Assembly: GCF_000264905.1 (NCBI RefSeq)
Contig: NW_006763131.1
Coordinates: 2,117,939-2,181,938 of the forward strand
Direction of reading: 5' to 3'
Length of the DNA stretch: 64,000 nt
Origin: Stereum hirsutum FP-91666 SS1
Lineage: Eukaryota; Basidiomycota; Agaricomycetes; Russulales; Stereaceae
The stretch's first letter is position 1; the number at the start of each line of letters is the position of its first letter. This document shows, in pieces, positions 32,466 through 45,223 of this stretch. The notes under the pieces are model-generated. The model was given only the letters and a program-made list of their open reading frames with translations. It ran no database searches and was not told the origin of the DNA. The position numbers were made by a program, and so were the translations under genes.

Positions 32466-34313
32466 GTCGGTTTTCCTATCTCTATCTTATATACATGGGT
32501 ACTCGGTCTCCACGCTCATTTCAAGCTCTCTTTTCGTCGCCTTCTCACTTCGCATTTCCGTCGCAGCACTCTTCCTGACCTTTCTCCCTCAATTTATCTC
32601 ATTTATTTCTTTATTGATGATTCCTTTTTATCCATCATTTTCCTCTGATTTGCATCATCGATTCCCTCATGCGCATGCATTACATACATCCCCGTTCTCG
32701 CCTTCGTTTCCCTCCAAGACTCTAATCATCCGTCCGGACCTCTCTCGTTCTTCTTGCATCTCCGTCTCCGTCTCTCTCTCACTTACTCATCGCAGCGTCT
32801 GATTTCTTGCATCGGCACACAGCTTTGTACTATATTCAAGTCAGTAAAAGCAGATTGGGCCATACGCCAGCATCGTGCATTCCTTTCCTTCAAGCTCTCG
32901 TTCCTTCCCCGTTCTTTCCGGCGCCACTTATGTTTTGGCCTTCAAAGCTTCATTTCCGCGACTTCATTATGGTGCCTCAGTCCCATCTGGCCGGCGGCTC
33001 GCACATATTTGCCCCGCTCTATCGGCCATTGGCGTAAGTTGAACTATTTGAAGATCGGAGGGACCATGCGATAAGACACATGACGGACCCTGTTTGTCCC
33101 AAAACCATCGTTCTTCCCTCCACTGCTGCCTGCGCACCCTTGCGCCTTCATGCACTTCGGACGAGCGCACATGATGTTTGCTCGGCCTGAGTCCCCATTT
33201 CTGTATTCGCTGACGGCTCCTCCACGACGATACCCAAATCAGAGAACAAAGACGCCCCTATCTTCCTCAAGACTGCTAACGCTACCTCTTCCTAGCCCCT
33301 CTGGGGCCTACATGGCCCCACAGTATCTTGAACTACGTTGGCTCCAGGTATAGGCATCCTTGTTATCTGGAAGCTCATAACTAGACAATAAACGATGGTA
33401 GAGGCCAAGCAACCTCTAGGTTCTTCTACGAGATCTGCTACTCGAGCTCTTTGGTTTTCTTCTGAATCAGACAAGAATCCGAATCCTCACGCAGCCTCGC
33501 CTCACGCTCTTCATCTGTCCTCTTGACGCCGTATATCGTTGACGTCCCGAAAGCCTTCATAATAAAGCAGGAGACCCCGTGCCTCCGCCTTCCCATCACC
33601 GACGAGAACAATACGCGTTCTCTACACCTTGCTCGGAAAACAATAACGAGCACCCACCGCATCATCCCGCGCCTGGACCTTCCGAATTCCTTTCAGAAGC
33701 TCTGCTCACCTTCATACGTTCACGTCTAACGTACGACGGCCTGCGGGACGAATTGTTGTCCTTCATAACAAAACATAAGACCTCTTCTCCCATACACCAC
33801 CCTACCTTCCCCCCATTCCCCCGCCAATCCCTTCACCCGCCAGCCACCTTTCCCGGGACATCCGTCCTTCACGACTATTCTCTGCTTGGTTTTTACTTGA
33901 CTGTATAATTCCACGTCCGTGACGCTTCACGACCCTCCGCTACACGCACCCACCGCATTCGCATCGGTTTTACTACATCCGCAGGAACGGATTACATTCT
34001 CTCGCCTGCCGCCCACTGTCATTTCATTCGCATTTCACGGCTTGCACGCATCGTCTCTTCACGACCTGCAATAGGATCAGCATCACGAACACGGTCATAT
34101 AGACTTTAGTTGGACGTTGCACTTTGTGGTTTCGCCACCCGCATCATCGACATCCTTCTCTCAGTCACCTTCACGAACACCCGTACAAACATCGCCTCCG
34201 TCACTCTTAACATCCCCATTTGCACTCCCTACGTCAACACCCATACATCCGCGTCGACCTCCAATTGTCGTTCAAACCCCCACGCCACCGCCACATCATA
34301 TTCACCAAGCATC
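32466..34313. other. 1.85-kb pyrimidine-rich region, probable long leader
   Basis: No supported gene. The plus strand is strongly CT-rich at about 32500-32800 and 33540-34310, with CA/CT runs. Many apparent open frames on the plus strand are artefacts of this composition. Long CT-rich leaders precede transcription starts in many fungi, so part of this is likely the promoter and 5' leader (possibly with non-coding exons) of the small gene at 34314. Confidence 0.5.
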
Positions 34314-34529
34314 ATGTCTTCCTACCAATACTCTGCCCCACCACGCACCCCTACCGCCAGCTCCTTCTTCCCTACGGGTCCCTCCGCGCCTCACGCGTTC
34401 TCGAGCATGCACCAGTCGCCGAGAGACCAGGTGTCGATGTTTTCGGTGCTGAGTCCGTCGTCGCAGCAGAGTTCTGGTGGACAGAAGAGTGGTGGGTTGT
34501 CAGGGATGAAATTCCTGGGGAAGAAGTGA
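34314..34529 (+). CDS. Small Ser/Pro-rich protein, unknown
   Basis: This is an intronless open frame of 71 residues starting MSSYQYSAPPRTPTASSFF. It continues with HAFSSMHQSPRDQVSMFS and ends with a Gly/Lys-rich tail GGLSGMKFLGKK. No known domain, signal peptide or membrane helix. The ATG context (ATCATGT) is moderate. The composition (Ser, Pro, Gln, Gly) and the defined basic end look like a real small protein rather than chance, and a long CT-rich leader precedes it. I cannot name a function. It could also be the last exon of a longer gene. Confidence 0.5.
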   Translation: MSSYQYSAPPRTPTASSFFPTGPSAPHAFSSMHQSPRDQVSMFSVLSPSSQQSSGGQKSGGLSGMKFLGKK

Positions 34530-35206
34530 AGTTGTATCGGAGAGGGTCCATATAGGCTTAAGGGAACGAGTAGAAAAGCCATCGACGTCCAGGACAAAAC
34601 TCTGACCTGGGATTGAACGAGTGTAGTGGCCTTTAGAACGATGAAAGGGAGAGGAGCGAATGGACGGAGACCCCCAGCTAACAACTCGTATACGGTGTTG
34701 AGATGACCTACCACTCCACATTCGCCTTCGACGATCACATCATGTTGCATTATTTCTTCATACTTCAAGTTTCTTTCACTGTAGCAACACATCTCATTGC
34801 ATCACTAGTCATGTTCAGCGTTCACGCATACCTGTACCAGCATTTCCATATTTTTCCATCATACATACTCTTCGAGATCTGCAGTGCACGGTTCTTTCTC
34901 ATTCATGGTTGGCGGGGAATATTTCGGTAACGACAGTTTGTACTTACTGTACTTGAGCTTCTAATACTTCAGATCCTATTTGATGATGCATATCATCGCG
35001 CTACACAGTTTGATGGAAGGAGGTGAAGGAAGAAAGTTTGGTAGAAACATGAGGTAATTATACTTGGGCCACAGTGGCGTGCACTGTGGAGGTTGCCGGC
35101 CGCAAGTGACGTTGTTCTCGGTTTGGAGGCCAGAGCGAAGCGAGAGCAAGAGAACACCATCTGCACACCTTTCCTCTGTCCATCACCGTCACTAACAACG
35201 TCGACA
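34530..35206. other. Spacer upstream of the ING gene
   Basis: This 677-bp spacer lies between two plus-strand genes. It is AT-rich between 34720 and 34990. I see no gene; it should contain the 3' UTR of the small gene and the ING-gene promoter. Confidence 0.5.
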
Positions 35207-36632
35207 ATGGCGTACTCAGCACACATGACGTCCGACCCAGTAGCTCTCGACACCGCATATTCGCTCTCACTTCTCCAGGAATACACCCATACACTCGATA
35301 CCATCCCCCTCGACCTCTCTCGCCATTATGCAGACCTTCGCGAGCTCGACGCCGTCCTCTCTGCCTCTATGGCTGCCATCACTGCCAAGATCAACAATCT
35401 CATCCATGCTATAGAGCACAATACACTCCAGAAGAACGAACGGCTCTACCTCCTCGCCGAAATCTCTGAAGAAGCGAGCCGACTCAAGCTCGGCGGCGAG
35501 GACAAGATACGCGTCGCCGGCCAGGCCGCGGACGTGTTGACCTCGCACTCACAACACCTCACGACGCTTCTGCACCATATGCCTCAACTCGATACGTCCA
35601 TTCTTCCCAGACGGACGATATATCCCCATGTTGCGCCAAGGTCATATGCACCCGTCGCGACCAACGAGACGGGCAGGCGGAGGAGAGGCGCGCTGTTGAC
35701 TGGTAATATGGACCAGGCTACACCCGCCCAGAAGAGGAAGAGGGCCGCCAAAGACGATGACTACGACGCTCCCAATGCCCGCTCTCCACGCAAGGCGGCA
35801 GCCACTGATGCAGGTCCCTCGGCAAGGCCTAAGAACGGAAATCGTGGAGGTAGAAGGTGCGCACGCCCCGTTTCTGCATACGGCTTCATCGCATAACCTG
35901 TTGCCACCTGTAGAAACGACCGCGCTGCATCCCCCGCAGAAACTGCTTTGTCTGTCACCTCCCCACATCCTCAAGCCGTCGCAGCTCGCGCAAATCCGCG
36001 CGGCGGCGGCGCCAACAAGCGCAATCGCGCAGGCCCAGCCGCCACCCCTGTCATCGACCCCATACCGGCACAAGTACACACGCCCACTCATTATGGCAAT
36101 GGTGCCCAACAACTCAATGGACCAAGCTGGTCTGGCCCCATGCATCCTCAGCTCGAAGGTCCCGGGATGCCAGTGGCTCGAAACGTCGCTGCTCCTGTAA
36201 CCAACCTCATCGGTCCGGGCGTCGACCCTGCTGCAGGTGCGACTGCTGCAAATACAGCGGCTGACGGGGACGGCGATATAGAAGGAGACGTAGCCGATGA
36301 CAAGTTATACTGCTGGTGCAATACAACTAGCTTTGGTGTTATGGTGGCCTGCGATGATAGGACTTGTCCTAAGGAATGGGTGCGTCTTTTTTCTATTTTT
36401 AGATTTGTGTGTGGCGTAAGCGCTGATGATGTGGCGTCTACAGTTCCATATCACATGTTTGCCCGATCTCGAAACCGTTCCCACGGGCGCCTGGTTCTGC
36501 GACCACTGCAAAGAGAAACCAAAGAACAAGCGCATCCTCGCAAAGGCTGCCGCTGCAGATGCGAAGAAGGCTGCGGCTGCGGCTGCAAAGGCTGCTAATA
36601 AGGCTGCCGCTGAGGGTGCAGCTGGGAATTAG
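35207..36632 (+). CDS. ING-family PHD-finger protein (histone acetyltransferase/deacetylase subunit)
   Basis: ING proteins read H3K4 methylation and recruit acetyltransferase or deacetylase complexes. The N-terminal ING domain spans about residues 5-120: SLSLLQEYTHTLDTIPLDLS, RELDAVLSASMAAITAKIN, and further helices. A basic, low-complexity middle follows, including QKRKRAAKDDDYDAPNARSP and GANKRNRAG. The C-terminal PHD finger begins YCWCNTTSFGVMVACDD, continues CPKEWFHITCLPDLETVPTG, and ends AWFCDHCKEKPKNKR. All eight zinc ligands of the C4HC3 finger are present, and the aromatic residues for trimethyl-lysine (Y, then W) are in place. The tail is Ala/Lys-rich. Three exons, about 430 residues. 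Whether it is Yng1, Yng2 or Pho23-like cannot be decided by eye. Confidence 0.92.
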
Positions 36633-36921
36633 CGTCAGGGTAGATGGGCTCAGGTTTTTTTGTCTTCCTTATTTGGTCTATATCATTTCGTCTTTGTGCT
36701 TTCGTTTCTATCTCGTTTATTCTCCCTGTCTCAGCCAGCTTTCTTGGTTATATCTCTAGTATGCTGTACTGTACCGGTTGTATCACTCTACGGTCTCTTG
36801 TCGTCACACAACTCTCCTTCCATCTGGAAAAACGAAATTCATACCACTGCACGTCGGAATGAAAGAATGAAAGTCAAGAATATATACATAACACCGTCGT
36901 CCGTCAAGAACTTGCGAACTC
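36633..36921. other. Convergent 3' region, ING / FIP1
   Basis: This 289-bp pyrimidine-rich interval on the plus strand lies between two stop codons. It is taken as the two 3' UTRs. No gene seen. Confidence 0.4.
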
Positions 36922-39342
36922 TCATCGCCGCTTTGAGTCCCGCCTCTCGTCAGTAGGCGAACGGTCCCGTCGTTTCCTGAGCGAAGACAAGAGTCCAGTC
37001 AATGAGTTTCTCTCAACTTTGAGAGGCGGATTAGTGTGCATACCGGCTGCTGCTCCTTTCCTCGTAATCACCAATTGGCGTGCTGCCGCTTCGATCTTGA
37101 CCACCTGCACCACCACCATAGTCCAACCCGTCAACCGCAGGCCCATTGTTGTCGCGGTCCTTGTACTTGTTCTGATTCCGCGGTCCGGTGGGTACATTGG
37201 GAGGCAATGGTGATGCGGGTCGAACGGGGGGCGCTGGCATTCCTGAGCCATGGGTAGATGGGTGATCAGAATACGTTCATGGTGAATGGGTGGATATGAC
37301 TCTCACCTCGGCCTCGGCCGGTATAACTCCCTCGACCACGAATGCCCATTCCTGGGCCCATCCCGCGTCCTCGATTGTACACATTCGGGTTAGGTGTACC
37401 TTGGCCACCGCGATTGATGCCAACGGGAACAGGCGTAGGGCCCTGAGGACCGTCCATTCCGGGAAACATGCCTTGTTGCATTGCGTTTGGATCCTGGTCC
37501 AACAGTCCATTAACCAGCCCCTCGTGGGCCAAGAAGCTTTGGCTCACCTGCATGCCGAACTCCCCGCCCATACCCATTCCACCCATCATCCCACCGGGCC
37601 CGCCTTGAGGCCCGAATCCATCCCCAACACCCATCCCTTGTCCCATCCCCTGGTCGCCTCCACCATTTCCTCCTTGTCCCGGTCCATCCATGCCCATATC
37701 GCCACCCATACCCATTCCGCCCATGATAGGGTTCATCATCCCTTGCATGTTCATGTCCCCGGGACCCATCATGCCATTGACGTTCATGCCTGGACCCATC
37801 ATCTGTCCACCCCCACCGTTGTTCATCATAGCAGTAGAGCCAGCCATGACCATCGTTCGCATCTCGGGTGGAAGCTGGCTGAGCTGGTCTTCGGGCAGTC
37901 CTGCGAAGTTCTATACATGAAGTAGTAGGTGAGCCCATGAGAAGCCCAAAGCAAATTAAGACACTGGGGTCAATGGACGAAAAAGACATACCAGAACATT
38001 CGCCTTGAGTACATTCGCCACCTCCCCGACGTCTCTCCTCCTGTAACAATATGCCTCCCAGCTGATCTCGTCGAAACCGTAATTGAACCAGTCGCTGATA
38101 TCCGAACCAGGCCTCCTCCAAGCCTTGTCCGTCATATTCGCCACATCGAAATCCAATATTGATCTACCATCCAATACGCCCGTCGCACCAGGGTTCACAG
38201 AGGGGTGCGAAGCCGGAGCAGTTACGGATGGCAAAGTGGATGGGTCGGGACCTTCATCGACTGGTGTTTGTGACTGTGCGGGGTCAGTGGACCCGGCTTG
38301 GGGTTTTGAGGTGGAAGTGTTGAGGGCATTGGTCGTTTGGGAGGAGGTGGGAGTGGCGAGTTGAGCTTGGCTTGTGGATTTTGTGAGGTTGCCGCCGCGG
38401 TCGCGGGGTGTATATTCAGTTGTTAATGAGGGACCGGGTTGTTGTGGCGCTGATATAACTTGGTGTAAGTATGGAGACAAACAAAGAAGAAGATGGATGG
38501 ACCTTTTGATGGAGCGGCTGTGGCGCTCAATGTACGGTTGCCTGCTGCAGGCCGGTTTGGTCTGCTGTTATGAGTACAATGGTTGTCTGATTATTCAACA
38601 ATGCATGCTCACCTCAGGTCGAGAGACCGAGATTGGGGTTCCATGATAAACTCAATGTCCTACAATTTCCCTTAACAAAAAGAAATCACAAAAATGAAGG
38701 GCAGGTAACGCACGTCTTCGCTCTCCTCGCCCTCAGCCTCTTCTTCGTCTTCTTCCCCCTCAGCATCCTCATCTCCCTGCTCATCCTCTGCCTGTCCTTC
38801 TGGCTGAGTCGGTTGTGACTGTTGTGATGGAGGTTCAGAGGGTCTGGTGTCGGCAGGAGGAATGTCCGGAAAGATGTCCGTGTCGTCTAATTGGACGAGT
38901 TCATTCTGCTCGGCCACCTTGGCCTCCAACTGTGCGACGGGGCCATTGGAAATTGATGTCTTGTCCAACGGTATTCTAGAGCAGGTAACAGGATGCACCT
39001 TGTAAGGGTAGGTTCGAGACCGTATTTGACGTTGCACTCACGGTTGAGGGACTGCACAATCAAGCACAAGATAGGCATTTCAAGCAGGTATGAGCACAGT
39101 AACGCGTTATATTGCATTGACGACGAGAAGTAGGATACGACATCGCCAGGACAGGCTCTAAAGACTAAGAAAAGACATCCTCACCAGAAGTTGAGATCAG
39201 CGTCACGGGCGTCACGACACTTGAACGTGCAGGCTCTGGGGTGGCCGATTCACCGTAGAGAAATTCGTCGTCGTCATCCCTATACGCAAGTCGGCAAATA
39301 TTTTAGTTCGTATTTCTTAGCAGTTTGAGAGGAAACACACAT
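36922..39342 (-). CDS. FIP1: Fip1, pre-mRNA polyadenylation factor
   Basis: Fip1 tethers poly(A) polymerase to the cleavage and polyadenylation factor. The N-terminus MDDDDEFLYGESATPEP is acidic, as in the family. An acidic stretch (DEQGDEDAEGEEDEEEAEGE) follows, then the Fip1 motif near residue 270: LDFDVANMTDKAWRRPGSD, continuing ISDWFNYGFDEISWEAYC. The C-terminal half is Met/Gly/Asn-rich, with dozens of MGMGG-type units, then RGRG and a basic RD/SP-like end KRRDRSPTDERRDSKRR. The ATG itself is interrupted by an intron: AT at 39342-39341, G at 39279. At least eight exons. Stop at 36922-36924. Downstream it converges with the ING gene, with about 290 bp between stops. Confidence 0.9.
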
Positions 39343-39719
39343 CTCTGTTCGCAAGACTCTTCAAGTTCTCCAAGGCCAAAGTGGTTCACGTCAAGCCAGT
39401 CGCGCCTTCCCTCTTCATCGGCCCCGACATCCCACGTGAGACACGTGGCGCTTCAGACTCCGACTCCGTTCCGTTGTCGTCCTCCGTGTACCTTGCAGTT
39501 TAGATCTTTCGACGAGGTCCGGGGAGAGAACAACCGCCAATTGATCCCGTGCTATTCAAGGATGCTTATATATATTATTTCAACAATCTGCCGAGACACG
39601 ATCAATTGTCTTTCGAGCCACTGGGAGCAATTCCGTGCAACTTCAAGCGCGGTGAATTTAACGCGTATGTTATGCCAGAAGGAAGAGGTCTAATGCCATC
39701 GGTATACCTCAATATACCA
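39343..39719. other. FIP1 promoter / uL10m 3' flank
   Basis: This 377-bp spacer lies between two minus-strand genes. On the minus strand it includes the non-coding 5' part of the FIP1 first exon just above 39342. No other feature seen. Confidence 0.4.
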
Positions 39720-40589
39720 CTACGATGAAGCAGGTGGTGATCCCTCAGCGTCTTCTAGACCCTTCTTCAACCCCTCCAAAGTCCTCGCCAATTGCCCTCC
39801 ACTCGCCTGACTCAATACACCTGCCAGTTGTGCCGCAGGCGACGACAACATACCCACGATCTGTGCCCTCAACGTATCCAACGTCGGCAACTTAGCCACC
39901 TCCTTCAACCCCTCCGCCTTGAACACTCTGCCCTCGATCAATGCCCCGACAACGACCAAGTCGGGCTGGAAAACTGGCCGCTGACGCTTCATCCGTCGAC
40001 CGGGGTTCGGCGGGTCTCCCGACTTCTCTGCCTCTTTCGCTGCGATTTCTGCGGGGGTAGGTGGTTTTCGTCTGGGCATGGCACGGTCCAGAGCGCGAAG
40101 GATGGCGTTCAATTGTGGTGGGTGTAGTGATGGAAGGGAGAGGACTGCAAGAGGACCCGTGCCAGCCTCGGAGGCGATGGATTCGCAGGCTTGTTGGTCT
40201 ACAGGAGCGTGTTCGCGCAACGCGACACCAAAAATGGATGATCGAATGACAGTGAATTTAGGAAGGGTTGGGACGTCTGAGGATATGGGGGTTGGGCCGG
40301 GGTTGGCCAATGATGGTGTGGCGACGACGTTTTTCGCGGCAGCAATGCCAATCTCGCGACGAATTTTCACGAAATTGGGAGCATTGATCTTGTCATGTTG
40401 GAAGAAGATGAGGGGTGTGTTTGTCTTGAGAAGACGAGCGTAGCGGCTGTAAAGGACTGCCTTCTTCTCCGAGTAGATACGAGGTGAGGGCTTTTTGTCA
40501 TAGATCACCGACGGCTGCACTGAGATGGCATATGACCGAATGTTATGTCTGAGTGGTGAAGACAAAGCGGGAGAGCGAACGGACAACAT
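39720..40589 (-). CDS. MRPL11: Mitochondrial large-subunit ribosomal protein uL10m
   Basis: uL10m forms the base of the mitoribosomal stalk. The N-terminus MLSVRSPALSSPLRHNIRSY is a good mitochondrial presequence, so I take the ATG at 40587-40589. The frame is open further upstream to 40751 but without homology. The mature part shows YSRYARLLKTNTPLIFFQHD, NAPNFVKIRREIGIAAAKN, and PKFTVIRSSIFGVALREH, as expected for uL10. Later come LAVLSLPSLHPPQLNAILRA and VVGALIEGRVFKAEGLKEVA. The C-terminus is QLARTLEGLKKGLEDAEG, then SPPASS and TAG at 39720-39722. Intronless, 289 residues. It is tandem with the BMT5-like gene upstream. The gene symbol is the yeast one, where uL10m is called Mrpl11. Confidence 0.88.
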   Translation of the reverse strand: MLSVRSPALSSPLRHNIRSYAISVQPSVIYDKKPSPRIYSEKKAVLYSRYARLLKTNTPLIFFQHDKINAPNFVKIRREIGIAAAKNVVATPSLANPGPTPISSDVPTLPKFTVIRSSIFGVALREHAPVDQQACESIASEAGTGPLAVLSLPSLHPPQLNAILRALDRAMPRRKPPTPAEIAAKEAEKSGDPPNPGRRMKRQRPVFQPDLVVVGALIEGRVFKAEGLKEVAKLPTLDTLRAQIVGMLSSPAAQLAGVLSQASGGQLARTLEGLKKGLEDAEGSPPASS

Positions 40590-40950
40590 CGAGCGGCTGC
40601 AGTGAACAGAAGTCAAGAGCACGTCGGGTTTCGCGACAAATCCGTTGGCTTGCTTTCCGGCTCTCTGGCTCGCCGACGCCACACTTCCTTGCCACATTTC
40701 TCCTGAAGCCATGTCCGGTGAATTGATCTGAATCAAAGAGCAGAGATACATAGGAATGACACTTCTCCATCATCAGGTACTGCGTAACTAAAACTACTCT
40801 GACCTTCCCCCTCCACCACCTCTGCCTCTACATGGAAATAACCCTCGAGGGTCGCGGCGGAGTGAGTCTCCCGAAGGTAGAGTAGACGAGATTTCGAACG
40901 AGAAAGCGAGGATCGTCCGTCTGGCAGAGCAAGCGCTGCTGAAGCAAACC
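40590..40950. other. Spacer between BMT5-like gene and uL10m
   Basis: This 361-bp tandem spacer includes the uL10m promoter. A 73-codon open frame on the minus strand (40733-40954) starts in the overlap ATGA with the BMT5-like stop codon. It has no known domain and I do not annotate it as a gene. Confidence 0.4.
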
Positions 40951-42024
40951 TCATTGAGTCTTGGCTCGAATATGGAACTCCCAGGTCCTGTCTTCTCCAC
41001 CCTCCCCAGTCTTTCCGGTTCCATGCGCTCTTTCTCCCTTGGTCATCCTATGTTCGTACCCTTTCCATATACTTCGATGGAATTGGAACGAACGTAGTAG
41101 TGTGTAATACGGGTTTGGCTTGTCGTTTATGGCCTGAGGGGGTGGAGGATTCTTGGCCAGCTTAGGGACATCCCTGCGGCCCATGAAGGTTAGTCAATGC
41201 ATTGGGACTGTGATGGAATACGAACGGACCAAGTTGTGTAAGGAGGAACATTCCGGAGCGTAATGAGAATGCTGCCTCTACACCCTGTAGCATCCTCATC
41301 ATCTCCTTCATCACCACTTCCTTCTGCACTCTTGTCATCGTCGACATCCTCTTGCATCCTCTTGCGTTTTCGACTATGCATAGCTTTTGGCGGGGGACCG
41401 TGTGCAAGGAAGTTTGGTGCTGAGCGTAGGAACCCAAGAACCATAATCTGGTTCGAGAGTACGTTGCGGTCCTGATCAGTGATACCCTTTCCTTATAAAC
41501 CTTACATCCTTTAACGTGAAAATTCAGCCGGATGAGAGTATGGATAACTCACCAGCATGAGGAAAATTCCAGACTATCTTGTCAAAACGTCTCCCTTTCA
41601 GTGCAGAAACCTTCTCAAGCTTTGTCGCATCCACCCTAAACAAAACCTCCGCCCCCTTTTCTCGCAATGCTTGAATGCACTCCGCGGATTCAGGGTACTT
41701 CGCCACGCACTCTTCTTCGGAGTCGTATGCGGTAGCGGTCAAATTCTGAGGAGGAAAGTGTTCCAAGCCAGAAGGTGCATCGTAAATCATAGCTCGTGCG
41801 AAAGAGAAGTTCCCCTCTCCTATCAGCAAGACCTTGTCGGTGGCACGGAATGGGATAGTCGGACGAAGAGTCTGTGGTGTGGCCTTCGTCTTTCCTTTGC
41901 CGGTACTAACGGCCTTTTTGACAGTCTGTTGCTCAGCTGACTGCTTAGCATCCTGTCTTTTCTTGAGTCGGATTTGTTGGGAGGAAAGCGTAGACTTGAG
42001 AGTGGGTTTTTTCGATTTGGCCAT
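40951..42024 (-). CDS. BMT5: 25S rRNA (uracil-N3)-methyltransferase, BMT5-like
   Basis: This Rossmann-like methyltransferase (DUF2431 family) methylates U at N3 in large-subunit rRNA in the nucleolus. The N-terminus MAKSKKPTLKSTLSSQQIRL is basic, as for a nucleolar signal. The SAM-binding motif is DKVLLIGEGNFSFARAM. It is followed by NLTATAYDSEEECVAKYPES, GAEVLFRVDATKLEKVSAL, and the family signature [36 protein letters not shown] follows, then an acidic insert with DDDKSAEGSGDEGDDEDAT, then GSILITLRNVPPYTTWSVRD. The last exon has LLRSFQFHRSIWKGYEHRMT. About 300 residues in four exons. Divergent from the Ysy6/RAMP4 gene with 232 bp between ATGs. Confidence 0.9.
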
Positions 42025-42256
42025 GGTAGCAGATTTTCAGAAAGCAAGACAAATGATCAGCGAGCCCAAAGCGGACATATTGTTTGGTCGTATTAGGATC
42101 AGAAGCTCTTGGCAAACAGAGCCAAAACATATGGTCGCGCTGTCGTGGCACCAGCACAGCAGTGCCACGCTCACATACCACGTATTACACCGAACCCACC
42201 TTATATACTTCTCACTCAGAGACCCCGTCACTCCTTACTATTACTCGAAACCCATC
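42025..42256. promoter_or_regulatory. Bidirectional promoter, BMT5-like / YSY6
   Basis: 232 bp between divergent start codons. No TATA box near either gene. Shared promoter inferred from spacing. Confidence 0.4.
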
Positions 42257-42587
42257 ATGGTGCGCCCTCATTGCGGCTGTCACAATTCAACATGCTGATC
42301 AAACTCTGCTCTGTTTCAATGTAACTATCAGTCTGACTCTCGCGAGATCCGCCAAAAGAACGCACAGTTCAGCTCAAAAGCTCGTGCTGGCAAGAACCCA
42401 GTGAACATGTCACGAAAAGAGAAGCTGGAAAAGCAGTCGCCAGTCGGGTTGTGGGCGCTTGGCCTGGTCGTCTTCGTTGTCGTTGGTGGAGGTAAGTGCT
42501 CGGTTGTGTATACTCATGCGCTGGATGCTAACTAGGTCCGCCCCACCAGTTGTGTTCGAGCTCATCAGAGTCATTTTCCTCTGAATG
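42257..42587 (+). CDS. YSY6: RAMP4/SERP1/Ysy6 family ER membrane protein
   Basis: This 65-residue tail-anchored ER protein is associated with the Sec61 translocon and with protection of newly made membrane proteins under stress. It is too short and too split to show as one open frame. Exon 1 is only ATG at 42257-42259, directly followed by GTGCGC. Exon 2 starts at 42332 with SDSREIRQKNAQFSSKARAG, then KNPVNMSRKEKLEKQSPVGL, and enters the membrane helix WALGLVVFVVVGG. The last exon completes VVFELIRVIFL and TGA at 42585-42587. The basic N-terminal half, the KSPVG-like motif just before the helix, and the total length all match the family. Splice phases agree at both introns. It converges with the WD40 gene. 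Confidence 0.88.
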
Positions 42588-42825
42588 ACATATACATACC
42601 ATGTTTGTTTTGACTGCATATCGTCCACTGCATTGAACGGCTTTCCACACCCGCAACAGGGGCGTCCGCTGCTGTATATCTTACCCCTTTGGATCTTCAT
42701 GGTGCTATTTATATTCTTCACTTGTCCTCACTACTTTTACCCAGAGTGAACATACACACACCTGCAAGCTTCCTCATCACATTTACATCAAGCCGAATGG
42801 ATAGCAAGATACGGATACATAGGGA
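42588..42825. other. Convergent 3' region, YSY6 / RBBP4-like
   Basis: 238 bp between two stop codons on opposite strands, presumably both 3' UTRs. Nothing else seen. Confidence 0.4.
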
Positions 42826-44760
<1,935 letters not shown>

Positions 44761-45223
44761 TGTGATCTACCGTGGTGTGGTGGGGTAGTCAAGACGCGGT
44801 TGAAGACGCGACTGGGGTACGCGCCGGGAACATACACGCGTTTCTCACGCATCATCGCGCGTCAGGTCCTTGTGGCGCCTGTGGGCCACAAACCGATATC
44901 CCTCCTAGGATCACCATCGGCGCAAGTACAGTATACCAGTGCTACAGCCTCCTACAACCTGGAAGCACTATTTCGGTATTACTGAAGACAGTGTACTATC
45001 CTACCTTCCTCCGAACCAGAAAAAGCTATCCCTACATTCGTGATGCCAAGATACTGAGAGGACATAGGAAATCGGACTAGCAATAGAATAAGTGAGAAGT
45101 ATGTACAGGGGCCATAGCAAGTCATTCATAACAAACGGGTAGCAGTGTGAATCAGAGATGCAGCCAAGCTAGCGGGAGATTGAGGGTAAAGTTTAGACTA
45201 TGAGACTCGCGGACTCAGATGAG
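44761..45223. other. Spacer between RBBP4-like and DUF6534-type genes
   Basis: 463 bp between the RBBP4-like start and the stop of the next minus-strand gene. It holds the RBBP4-like promoter. A 102-codon plus-strand open frame at 44772 has no domain or splice context. No repeat seen. Confidence 0.4.

Noticed and set aside
37266..37862. Dense GGN/CAT-type repeats that look like a minisatellite
   Set aside because: They are codons of the Met/Gly-rich C-terminal half of Fip1 on the minus strand; reading frame is kept throughout.
37290..37925. 211-codon plus-strand open frame opposite Fip1
   Set aside because: His-rich shadow of the Met/Gly codons on the minus strand; no independent coding evidence.
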